The notes beneath the pieces were generated by a model. That model saw nothing but the letters and a program-made list of their open reading frames with translations. It was not told the origin of the DNA and did not search any database. A program made the translations under genes and the position numbers. Below, in pieces: positions 53,533 through 60,676 of a stretch of DNA of 64,000 nt (position 1 is the first letter of the stretch; each line of letters begins with the position of its first letter). This stretch comes from Erwinia sp039023475 (GTDB taxonomy: Bacteria; Pseudomonadota; Gammaproteobacteria; Enterobacterales; Enterobacteriaceae): contig NZ_JBCHVB010000001.1 in the NCBI RefSeq assembly GCF_039023475.1, forward strand, positions 1,178,001-1,242,000. Direction: 5' to 3'.

Positions 53533-54498
53533 ATGAGTAAACCCATTCAGATGGAACGCGGCGTAAAATACCGCGACGCAGACAAAATGGCCCTGATCCC
53601 GGTAAAAACGGTGGTCACCGAGCGCACGGAGATTTTACGCAAGCCGGAGTGGATGAAAATCAAGCTCCCGGCTGACTCCAGCCGCATTCAGGGCATTAAG
53701 GCTGCCATGCGAAAAAATGGCCTGCACTCCGTCTGTGAAGAGGCCTCCTGCCCTAACCTTGCAGAATGTTTTAACCACGGCACCGCGACCTTTATGATCC
53801 TCGGGGCTATCTGCACCCGCCGCTGCCCGTTCTGCGACGTGGCACATGGCCGTCCGGTTGCGCCCGACGCCAACGAGCCTGAAAAGCTGGCGCAGACCAT
53901 CGCGGATATGGGGCTTCGCTATGTGGTGATCACTTCCGTTGACCGCGACGATTTACGTGACGGCGGCGCTCAGCATTTTGCTGACTGTATCACGGCCATT
54001 CGCGCTAAAAACCCCACGATAAAAATCGAAACGCTGGTGCCTGACTTCCGTGGACGTATGGATCGTGCGCTGGATATTCTTACCGCCACGCCACCGGATG
54101 TTTTCAACCATAACCTTGAAAACGTGCCGCGCGTTTACCGTCAGGTTCGCCCCGGCGCCAATTACGAGTGGTCGCTGAAGCTGCTTGAGCGTTTCAAAGA
54201 AGCGCACCCTGATGTGCCGACTAAATCGGGACTGATGGTCGGCCTGGGCGAAACCAATGCAGAGATCGTGGAAGTGATGCGCGATCTGCGCCGCCACGGC
54301 GTAACTATGCTTACCCTGGGTCAGTATCTGCAGCCAAGCCGTCATCACCTGCCGGTACAGCGCTACGTCAGCCCGGCGGAGTTTGACGAGATGAAAGAGG
54401 CCGCGCTGGAGATGGGCTTTACCCACGCAGCCTGCGGCCCCTTTGTCCGCTCTTCCTATCATGCGGATATGCAGGCGAAAGGACTGGAAGTGAAATAA
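53533..54498 (+). CDS. lipA: Lipoyl synthase
   Basis: Radical-SAM enzyme inserting two sulfurs into octanoyl groups. From the ATG at 53533 the product is 321 residues, as in E. coli. The auxiliary cluster CX4CX5C is CEEASCPNLAEC and the radical-SAM CX3CX2C is CTRRCPFC; the C-terminal RSSYHAD provides the Ser ligand of the auxiliary cluster. The frame stays open to an ATG at 53464, a 23-residue extension not supported by the family. Confidence 0.98.
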   Translation: MSKPIQMERGVKYRDADKMALIPVKTVVTERTEILRKPEWMKIKLPADSSRIQGIKAAMRKNGLHSVCEEASCPNLAECFNHGTATFMILGAICTRRCPFCDVAHGRPVAPDANEPEKLAQTIADMGLRYVVITSVDRDDLRDGGAQHFADCITAIRAKNPTIKIETLVPDFRGRMDRALDILTATPPDVFNHNLENVPRVYRQVRPGANYEWSLKLLERFKEAHPDVPTKSGLMVGLGETNAEIVEVMRDLRRHGVTMLTLGQYLQPSRHHLPVQRYVSPAEFDEMKEAALEMGFTHAACGPFVRSSYHADMQAKGLEVK

Positions 54499-54560
54499 AT
54501 CATCAGGCGTGATGCTAACGCCCTGCGGGTTACACTCATTTACACTTTCGGCACCGCATA

Positions 54561-54591
54561 AAAAAACGGATGATTTTATCATCCGTTTTTT
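54561..54591. terminator. lipA/tatE bidirectional terminator
   Basis: A perfect 14-bp stem (54561-54574 with 54578-54591) and TTT loop, with A6 and T6 at the outer ends, between convergent lipA and tatE. Confidence 0.92.
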
Positions 54592-54608
54592 TATTGCCTG
54601 CGGGGCGA

Positions 54609-54815
54609 TTACTCTTTGTGCGTTACCTGCCCGGCCGGCTTCTCATCTGCCACAGACGCTTTCTGCACGGCAGCATCATCTTCACTCATCGCCTTTTTAA
54701 ACCCTTTGATCGCTGCGCCAAGATCGCCACCAAGGCTACGCAACTTATTCGTTCCAAAGAGTAAAACGATCAGAGCACCGACAATCAGCAGTTTGGCAAT
54801 ACTGATACCTTCCAT
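54609..54815 (-). CDS. tatE: Sec-independent protein translocase subunit TatE
   Basis: TatA paralogue of the twin-arginine translocase. The 68-residue product has one N-terminal membrane helix (about residues 6-21), then an amphipathic helix FGTNKLRSLGGDLGAAIKGFKKA and an acidic tail. Its start MEGISIAKLL and its location next to lipA identify it as TatE rather than TatA. Confidence 0.95.
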   Translation of the reverse strand: MEGISIAKLLIVGALIVLLFGTNKLRSLGGDLGAAIKGFKKAMSEDDAAVQKASVADEKPAGQVTHKE

Positions 54816-54999
54816 ACTTACCTTCTTTAATTAACCCGAAAAAGATTAAGGTCATAGTCAGAGCCTGTATTAACGCGCGGTTGATCGGTTAATACAACTG
54901 CAATCTGTAACAGAGTAATATCGGCTCCCCGCAGGAAAAGCGCTGACGTCAGGAGACGCTGATCCACCGGTGCCTCTCTTTGCTCCGCCACTTCGTGTT

Positions 55000-55788
55000 T
55001 TATTTCAGTTCAGGAGGGGCAAAACGGCAATTTTCGAGCACCGGCAGCACGCTCCGGGCATGAGCGATACGGGCAGGATCCAGCACGGCAAAGATCAGTC
55101 CTGCTCCTTCACCCGCTTTAACAGTTGCGACACCCAGCGGATCGACCACCAGACTGTTGCCAATATTTCGCGGGCCACACTCGCCGACCGCGACCATATA
55201 ACAGGTATTTTCCAGCGCGCGGGCTGTCACCAGCACTTCCCAGTGCATCTCTTTCAGCGGGCCTCTGACCCAGGCGGCCGGCAGCACCAGTACGTCGGCC
55301 CCTTCCAGCGCCAGGCGGCGCGCCAGTTCAGGAAAACGCACGTCATAGCAGGTCATCAGCCCCACTTTCATGCCGGCCACCTCGACCAGCGGCGGCACTT
55401 TACTGCCAGAAATAACCTTCCGTGATTCCTGCATAGCGAAGGCGTCATAAAGATGCAGTTTTTCATAGCGCGCAACGATCTCTCCATCCCGCACCACAAC
55501 CAGCACATTCTTTACTTTCCCTTCCTGAGCAGGAACATGGACAGTCATGATCGTGGTCAGCTGATTATTCCGGCTGGCGGCAAGTATCCTTTTCAGAAAA
55601 GGGCCATCCAGCGGCTGGGCTGCCTGAATAACCCGGTCGGGATCGCTTATATCCTGTGCCAGTACAGCTTCCGGCAGCAGCAGCAGGTCGGCTTCGCCCG
55701 CCAGCGCCCGCCTCATCAGGCTGATGCAGGTTTCGCTATTGTCCTGCCAGTCGCGGCTGACCGCAAACTGCCCAAGTGCAACTTTCAT
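55000..55788 (-). CDS. ybeM: Deaminated glutathione amidase (nitrilase family)
   Basis: Nitrilase-superfamily repair enzyme (Nit1/NitM type) that hydrolyses deaminated glutathione. The 262-residue product retains the triad Glu in LLLPEAVLAQD, Lys in RYEKLHLYDAF and Cys in GLMTCYDVRFPEL. In E. coli K-12 the ybeM frame is reported as disrupted; here it is intact. Located between tatE and a GNAT gene. Confidence 0.93.
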   Translation of the reverse strand: MKVALGQFAVSRDWQDNSETCISLMRRALAGEADLLLLPEAVLAQDISDPDRVIQAAQPLDGPFLKRILAASRNNQLTTIMTVHVPAQEGKVKNVLVVVRDGEIVARYEKLHLYDAFAMQESRKVISGSKVPPLVEVAGMKVGLMTCYDVRFPELARRLALEGADVLVLPAAWVRGPLKEMHWEVLVTARALENTCYMVAVGECGPRNIGNSLVVDPLGVATVKAGEGAGLIFAVLDPARIAHARSVLPVLENCRFAPPELK

Positions 55789-55896
55789 ATTGATGCTCCC
55801 TGAAGGGCCTGCTCGCCAGACGCTGACAGAGCCGGATGCGCTCTTATCCCGTACAGGTCGATTGTGGAAGTGATAGCAAGCGTCTTGCCTGCGTGG

Positions 55897-56328
55897 TTAA
55901 ATCTGGGCCAGAGGCTTTATCAGGTAACGCGGTGACTCTCTGTAGCCTTCCCGCTCATAGAAAGCATTAGCCTTGATACGGCGCTCATGGCAGTGTACCT
56001 CCAGACGATCGCAGCCGTGCGCCCCGGCCAGCTGTTCTGCGAACTGGAGCAGCTGTTGTCCCGCCCCTTTACTTCTTTCACCTTCGGCGATACAAAAATA
56101 GCTGATGCGGGCAAAATCCCCCGCCAGCGCCAGCTGGGGAATAAAGTGCAGCGAAAGAAAGCCGAGAATGGTTTCTCCCTGTTCGGCAATCAGCAGGCGC
56201 TCAGTGGGATCGTCGATAAGCTGTTCCAGCCGCCGTCCGATAAACGTTTCCGTCCCCTCATAGCCAAGTTCAGCTAACAATGCACTCAGTGCAAAACTGT
56301 CATTCGCCTGCGCAAAGCGGATCTTCAT
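55897..56328 (-). CDS. GNAT family N-acetyltransferase
   Basis: A 143-residue single-domain GNAT. The acetyl-CoA pyrophosphate-binding motif A is GERSKGAGQQLLQFAEQLA (R-X2-G-X-G type, about residues 83-101), followed by motif B at RIKANAFYEREGYRES. The substrate cannot be predicted. The ATG at 56328 follows GGAGAGA. About 110 bp upstream of ybeM in the same direction; not recognised as an E. coli neighbour of this locus. Confidence 0.88.
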   Translation of the reverse strand: MKIRFAQANDSFALSALLAELGYEGTETFIGRRLEQLIDDPTERLLIAEQGETILGFLSLHFIPQLALAGDFARISYFCIAEGERSKGAGQQLLQFAEQLAGAHGCDRLEVHCHERRIKANAFYEREGYRESPRYLIKPLAQI

Positions 56329-56540
56329 CGTTCTCTCCTGTTATGAGCCTGCTTACTATGAGGGGGATCGGTTTATCACCTATTGTTATAGCCTTCAGCC
56401 AGGGTTTAGCAAGCAGGCTATGTTAAGCGGATGTAATAAAGGATGAATGCGGTAGCAGGAGGTAAGCCTTTTCGCTGCAACCTTTTTATCTGCCAGCAGT
56501 AAGAAGTCTCATTTGCTGGAGGAAAAGTGAAGTATCAGGC

Positions 56541-56570
56541 AAAAAAAAACCCGCCAGTCGGCGGGTTTTT
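56541..56570 (-). terminator. cspE terminator
   Basis: AACCCGCC-AGTC-GGCGGGTT stem (56548-56567 region) with nine T following on the minus strand. Confidence 0.92.
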
Positions 56571-56588
56571 AGAATTCTGTCTGATAAC

Positions 56589-56798
56589 TTAAATGGCGGC
56601 AACGTTAGCAGCAGATGGGCCTTTGGCACCGTTGGTGATTTCGAACTCTACGCGCTGACCTTCAGCGAGAGTTTTGAAACCGTTGCTCTGGATGGCAGAG
56701 AAGTGTACGAACACATCTTTGCTACCATCTTCAGGAGTAATGAAACCGAATCCTTTGGACTCATTAAACCACTTAACGCTACCTTTGATCTTAGACAT
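56589..56798 (-). CDS. cspE: Cold-shock-family RNA chaperone CspE
   Basis: A 69-residue OB-fold nucleic-acid-binding protein, constitutive cold-shock paralogue with antiterminator and RNA-chaperone activity. RNP1 is KGFGFITPE and RNP2 VFVHFSAI; MSKIKGSVKWFNESKGF and the VAAI C-terminus match CspE. Placement near pagP and tatE also fits cspE. Confidence 0.96.
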   Translation of the reverse strand: MSKIKGSVKWFNESKGFGFITPEDGSKDVFVHFSAIQSNGFKTLAEGQRVEFEITNGAKGPSAANVAAI

Positions 56799-56948
56799 CT
56801 ATATTACCTTTACATGAAAAATGGACACTAAACTGTGTCGGCAGTTAGTACAGCAATTGCCGAGGCTTTTGTCCAGTAGTCAGTGACGAAAAAGTGATAA
56901 ATATCGCCTTTTTTGCCGGTACAAGATGATTTCAATGCAGCTCCCTGG

Positions 56949-57521
56949 TCAAAACTGCCAGCGGAACCAGGCAAAGAAGACGTTGCCGTTATTGTGTGTG
57001 CCTGGAATATAAGTCATCTGGAAGGTCGCCTTGTTGTAACCTATTGATGCGAGAGGCAGCAAGGCAGGAACCGGGATATATTTCCAGTTGTCGCGCGCCG
57101 TGATCCCGGCCGTATAGCCCAGCCCAAGGCGAAAATTATCATCGTCCAGCGGCCGCCAGATCTTTTCCCAGCCGTAGCCGCCAAAGGGTTCCCATTTGTT
57201 GAAGGAATCCTTAAAGGCCATCACATAGAGGCCGTTCCAGTTGCCCTTATCGTCATAGCGCGACATGCCGCCGCCCGCTCCCCAGGGACGCTCATTGTAC
57301 TTATCAATATGCTCGCGATCGTAAGTAGCCCGGTTATGCCAGGTGATGGCGGGCACATAGAGGTCGTAGTGCTCCGGCTCATTCCAGGTCGTAGCAACTT
57401 TACCGCTGAAACTTTGCCAGGTATTGGAGATCCCCTCACCCAACGTGATGGCTTGCGCCGTTCCGGCAGTAGTGAGTAACAATAATAAAAGGGTAATCGG
57501 TAGAGTAAGAGTTAACTTCAT
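56949..57521 (-). CDS. pagP: Lipid A palmitoyltransferase PagP
   Basis: Outer-membrane eight-stranded beta-barrel that transfers palmitate from phospholipid to lipid A, giving resistance to cationic peptides. The 190-residue precursor (E. coli 186) has a signal peptide ending at AQA (about residue 24). Catalytic residues are visible as His in ITWHNRATYDRE and Asp-Ser in AFKDSFNKWEPFGGYGWEK. The C-terminal ...FFAWFRWQF is a typical barrel-insertion signal. PhoPQ control is known in E. coli; no clear PhoP box is seen here. Confidence 0.96.
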   Translation of the reverse strand: MKLTLTLPITLLLLLLTTAGTAQAITLGEGISNTWQSFSGKVATTWNEPEHYDLYVPAITWHNRATYDREHIDKYNERPWGAGGGMSRYDDKGNWNGLYVMAFKDSFNKWEPFGGYGWEKIWRPLDDDNFRLGLGYTAGITARDNWKYIPVPALLPLASIGYNKATFQMTYIPGTHNNGNVFFAWFRWQF

Positions 57522-58041
57522 GTGGTGCCGTGCCAGTGAGTACTATCAGTAGAAATAGAAAACCAGCTTTCTCATGAAAGCCGGTTCCCGCATCCAGCTA
57601 TAGTAAGGCCGCCTACATGAACGCTCAATAAATAGACTTATGTTATTTTAACACCGCGTCTCAAAATACTGGAAACATTCAGCGCGTTAATGCTTAACAC
57701 CGCCGTAATATTTTGCCTCTCCTGGTCTGAATGAGGGAGCGAATCTCAACAAAAATCACAGTCCCTTAAAGCGCATTAAATAAACATGACAGCTGAAATC
57801 GATTTTAAACTGGTTTTTTCTTTCATCTAATGGGAAATAAACAGGATTAAAGAAAGAAATTTTATCGTGAATACGCTCACTTTTCATTCTACCTGCGGCT
57901 GCGAACAGCTTAAAATCAAGTTGTTAGAAGTGAACATCCCCCTCAATAATTAATAAATAAAATTTATCATTTTTTTGACGCATTTTGATAAAATAAATGC
58001 TGGTGACGTACCAGATTTGTAGCGAAAGGGAGAAGCGTGTC
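57522..58041. other. AT-rich region between pagP and the small zinc-ribbon gene
   Basis: About 520 bp, clearly more AT-rich than the flanking genes. An inverted repeat TTTATCA (57964-57970) / TGATAAA (57987-57993) lies about 50 bp before the next gene. No coding frame or confident promoter is seen. Confidence 0.5.
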
Positions 58042-58278
58042 GTGATCATGCGTTGCGGGCAATGTGGATGTGGTAAATTTTTGTTTTCGACTCGCGGTAG
58101 TCGTTATGGCAATCATCATGGCGCAGTTTGCGCAAACTGCCATAAGCCGATGACTTTGCTGGATACGCCTTATTACGCGGCGGCAGGAGGACCTGTTTCC
58201 CGACGTAAAAAAAGCGCGCTTATCAGAAAGAGCGATCGACAGCCATCAAAGGGAATATCGTCACAGGCTAAAGGGTAA
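58042..58278 (+). CDS. Small cysteine-rich zinc-ribbon-like protein
   Basis: A short basic protein (about 78 residues) with MRCGQCGCGKFLFSTR and, 20 residues on, VCANCHKPM: two CXXC pairs, the layout of a zinc ribbon. The C-terminal half is Lys/Arg-rich (RRKKSALIRKSDR). Start is uncertain: GTG at 58042 has AAGGGAGA at good spacing, ATG at 58048 is also possible, and the frame is open to 57997. I do not recognise a named family. A DNA/RNA-binding or metal-sensing role is only a guess. Convergent with the YohP-like gene. Confidence 0.6.
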   Translation: MIMRCGQCGCGKFLFSTRGSRYGNHHGAVCANCHKPMTLLDTPYYAAAGGPVSRRKKSALIRKSDRQPSKGISSQAKG

Positions 58279-58300
58279 CGGGGAGAAGCTTCCCCGTTAC
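58275..58300. repeat. Inverted repeat between convergent small genes
   Basis: GTAACGGGGA / TCCCCGTTAC, 10-bp perfect stem with GAAGCT loop, between the ends of the convergent genes at 58278 and 58311. No T-run on either side, so at best a weak bidirectional terminator. Confidence 0.5.
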
Positions 58301-58310
58301 GGGGAGGCGT

Positions 58311-58394
58311 TTAGAACAGGATTTTAAACACGCCAGTCAGCGTCAGCAGGCCCACAATAAAAATAATTGCGATGATCCAGAGTATTATCTTCAT
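58311..58394 (-). CDS. YohP-like 27-residue inner-membrane peptide
   Basis: An 84-bp gene encoding MKIILWIIAIIFIVGLLTL plus TGVFKILF: one membrane helix with short charged ends. It resembles E. coli YohP, a 27-residue membrane peptide sharing MKIILW, GLL and TGVFK; length is the same. A GAGGA lies 8 nt before the ATG at 58394, and a sigma-S-like -10 lies about 45 bp upstream. Role unknown; E. coli YohP has been used as a model for post-translational small membrane protein insertion. Too short for standard gene finding. Confidence 0.8.
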   Translation of the reverse strand: MKIILWIIAIIFIVGLLTLTGVFKILF

Positions 58395-58439
58395 TCCATT
58401 TTCCTCACCAAATTAAAAAAGTCACTACAGTGTAGCCAC

Positions 58440-58450
58440 TTAAGTGTAGA
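58440..58450 (-). promoter_or_regulatory. Sigma-S-type -10 element for the YohP-like gene
   Basis: TCTACACTTAA on the minus strand matches the extended sigma-S -10 consensus KCTAYRCTTAA fully. A second CTACACT occurs about 17 bp nearer the gene. Predicted start near 58434, leader about 40 nt. Confidence 0.55.
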
Positions 58451-58568
58451 AGAAGATGTGCGGTTACGCTTTCAGCTAAGCGTTAAGCTTACGGGCGATG
58501 CTGGAAAAAATCACCCTGGTGCTTTTACCACATTACATTGTTATCAAAGGGTTAGATAAATAGATCCT

Positions 58569-58591
58569 GCTCGTTTCTGCGAGCTTTTTTT
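58569..58591 (+). terminator. Orphan rho-independent terminator
   Basis: GCTCG-TTTCTG-CGAGC stem followed by seven T. There is no plus-strand gene directly upstream: the nearest ends 290 bp away beyond the antisense YohP-like gene. It could be the 3' end of an undescribed small RNA. Confidence 0.65.
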
Positions 58592-58729
58592 CGCGATAGC
58601 GATCACGCTCTGCGCTTTGTTTACAGAAAATTCTTAGATGCGCAGGCCCGCCCTGGCTAGAATTATGGCAGTCATTTGCTATGGACTCACTTGCTATGAC
58701 TTATCCACGATGGTTAACAAGGAGATCAT

Positions 58730-58975
58730 ATGAGCACCATTAACAGCAGTATGGGCCGTTACAGCCTGAAAGCGAAAAACGCAGGTAATCATATCCACGG
58801 GTTTATTGCTATCAATGATGAAGGCGGTTCACAGCTTACGCGGCAGGAGTTCGATGAACATTACCTGGACGATGTGGTAAATAACGTTATCTTCCCCGTC
58901 ACCGGCGGTAACCGCGCCATCGCGAATGCGTTCCGGGAAGAGATGGTGAAAGCGGGATTTGAGCAACCTCATTAA
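58730..58975 (+). CDS. Unidentified 81-residue protein
   Basis: A small acidic-to-neutral protein beginning MSTINSSMGRYSLKAKNAGNH and ending FREEMVKAGFEQPH. An excellent AAGGAG eight bases before the ATG and a terminator 15 bp after the stop make it a real monocistronic gene. No signal peptide, membrane segment or cysteine is seen. I do not recognise the family; no function is proposed. Confidence 0.8.
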   Translation: MSTINSSMGRYSLKAKNAGNHIHGFIAINDEGGSQLTRQEFDEHYLDDVVNNVIFPVTGGNRAIANAFREEMVKAGFEQPH

Positions 58976-58989
58976 CCCCAGTACCCGCA

Positions 58990-59011
58990 GGGCCTCGCAG
59001 GAGGCCCTTTT
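58990..59011 (+). terminator. Terminator of the 81-residue protein gene
   Basis: GGGCCTC-GCAG-GAGGCCC stem followed by TTTT. Confidence 0.8.
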
Positions 59012-59033
59012 CGCGTTATGCTGCGAGCAGAAC

Positions 59034-60140
59034 TCAGGACTGAGGCGTGGGGTCTTCTGCTTTATTCAACTCTCCGGTCTCCGTTTTGCCTGCGGCGTCA
59101 TCCAGTTCAAAGTTCCTGTGCAGCCGCTTGCTGACCAGAAAAACCGGCGTGGCAAGGAACAGCAGCAGGCTTCCCGCCATGCCGCAAATCAGCAGGCTGA
59201 TGCTCCCTGACCATCCTTCCCCGGCCGTCAGCCCCGCGACCACCATAGAGAGTATAAAAAAGAAGGAGAGCGTAATACTGATCGGCCAGATATTGGTGAT
59301 ATCCATATCGCTCAGCGCCATTTTGACCGGTTTTACCGCCTGCCTTTCTGCTTCATTCTCTGCCCGGATGGCAACCTTCAGTGCCTCCAGATCCACGCAG
59401 GGAGCAATAAAATCTTCCGCAGGCTGAGGCTGATAAAGCTCATCGAAAACACGGCTTACTGGCGGAAAGGTTAGCGGCCAGCTGCCGCTGTGCACGCCAT
59501 AGGTTTTTAACGCGGGCAGAGAGATGCGCGGCCACTGTATGGGCTGCAGATAACGGTCATTAAGCACCACCCAGCTCTGTCGCGTATTTCCCCGCGTAAC
59601 ATGATAAAGGCGGAAACGATCGGCTGGCGGATAGTTAAGGTTGCTGACGCGGGCAGACATTAACGGGATATGTCGCTGGCGACAATAATTTACCCGGCTC
59701 TGTCCCTGCGCCGCCAGCAGCACGCCCAGAGAAGCAATAAAGTAAAAGGACGTGCTCTCCGCCGCGAATGGCCCGTTAAGGTGTTCAGCCAGTCGGGCCT
59801 CGCTGTTCGCATTCAGATGCTCAGGCCACCAGCGCCAGCTGCGCCCGATAACATGTTCCGTCGGCACCTGAAAAACGCCCAGGGGCTCGGTTTCCGCCGG
59901 CAGCCGGGCAAAGGGGAAAACTTTGCTGAAAAAGGTGAGCGCATCATCGGGACCGTCCCACTCCCCGCTCGCCTCAAGACCATGCAGGTTGCCCGTCAGC
60001 TCGCCCCAGCCGTTTTTTCCGAGTGTATCAATCTGATATTTAGTGTCCGCAAGGCGTTTTCCGAACGTGACGATCTCCGGGGCGATCCCCACGAATTTCA
60101 GTTCGGGCACGATATGCGCGTTACTCTGTTCACTTTCCAT
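59034..60140 (-). CDS. Unidentified 368-residue membrane-anchored protein
   Basis: Starting at the ATG at 60140 (MESEQSNAHIVPELKFVGI; a GGGGAC lies upstream) the product has a long soluble N-terminal part of about 270 residues, then two hydrophobic segments, WPISITLSFFFILSMVVAGL and SLLICGMAGSLLLFLATPVF, and a short charged, acidic C-terminal tail. The frame extends to a TTG at 60173 without support. The soluble part is rich in Trp and aromatic residues (IGRSWRWWPEHLN). No family is recognised; it may be a host-lineage-specific envelope protein with most of its mass in the cytoplasm. Confidence 0.75.
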   Translation of the reverse strand: MESEQSNAHIVPELKFVGIAPEIVTFGKRLADTKYQIDTLGKNGWGELTGNLHGLEASGEWDGPDDALTFFSKVFPFARLPAETEPLGVFQVPTEHVIGRSWRWWPEHLNANSEARLAEHLNGPFAAESTSFYFIASLGVLLAAQGQSRVNYCRQRHIPLMSARVSNLNYPPADRFRLYHVTRGNTRQSWVVLNDRYLQPIQWPRISLPALKTYGVHSGSWPLTFPPVSRVFDELYQPQPAEDFIAPCVDLEALKVAIRAENEAERQAVKPVKMALSDMDITNIWPISITLSFFFILSMVVAGLTAGEGWSGSISLLICGMAGSLLLFLATPVFLVSKRLHRNFELDDAAGKTETGELNKAEDPTPQS

Positions 60141-60600
60141 ACTGCAATAGTCCCCAAAGGCAGCTGCCCGCAAACCAGTTCACGGTATCAGGAGAATCAA
60201 ACCGTTAACGCAAAGGTTAAGGAAATAAAAACGCGCCGGGCAGCCTGCCTCGCAGAGGCGGCAGAATAGTGTCATCAGATTACGTGTGATCCGGGCCCGG
60301 TCAAAATTTGGCTTTAGTAAAAAAAATCAAATAATTTCAAGGCGATAGTATACTTACTAAAAGATATTGATGGCAACTTCCCGCGTCATTTTCCTCTTTT
60401 TCCCAGAGACGACTGAAAATGGTCAGGCCAGTTTGCTGACGCGCAAGAATTAGCTTCTTGAAATTAAACGGTAAAAAACAGCAGTGTGAATGCCTTTCGG
60501 CAAGAGGAAGAATAATTTCATTACCTTCCGGCAGTGACCTGCAGGAGACAAAAGCCAGACAGGACAAAAAACAAGCGAAGGGGGACAGGGAAATAAAGGC

Positions 60601-60635
60601 AAGCAGAAAGCAGAAAGCAGAAAGCAGAAAGCAGA
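60601..60635. repeat. Tandem 7-bp repeat (AAGCAGA x5)
   Basis: Five perfect copies of AAGCAGA followed by a partial unit, immediately beyond the hairpin that follows gntT. Read with gntT transcription the repeat is TCTGCTT, a C/U-rich, structure-poor RNA. The array length makes copy-number variation by slippage plausible. Confidence 0.95.
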
Positions 60636-60637
60636 AA

Positions 60638-60666
60638 CAGTATGCCGCCGCAACGGCGGCATACTG
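60638..60666 (-). terminator. gntT terminator-like hairpin
   Basis: Perfect 13-bp stem, CAGTATGCCGCCG (60638-60650) and CGGCGGCATACTG (60654-60666), with a 3-nt loop, 10 bp after the gntT stop. The RNA that follows is the TTTCTGC repeat instead of a plain T-run, so intrinsic termination may be inefficient. Confidence 0.65.
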
Positions 60667-60676
60667 GCTAAACAGA

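Larger units (their letters stand above)
58395..58729. other. Intergenic region with an unassigned plus-strand terminator
   Basis: About 335 bp between divergent small genes. It contains the promoter of the YohP-like gene, the orphan terminator at 58569-58591, and the leader of the gene at 58730. CACTACAGTGTAG and CACTTAAGTGTAG form two related near-palindromic units at about 58423-58449. No coding frame is supported. Confidence 0.55.
60141..60676. other. Intergenic region between the 368-residue protein gene and gntT
   Basis: About 535 bp. It carries the promoter region of the leftward gene at 59034-60140 (elements not assigned), an A-rich stretch around 60300-60360, and at its right end the 7-bp tandem repeat and the gntT hairpin listed separately. 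Short frames here have no ribosome binding sites or recognisable products. Confidence 0.55.
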
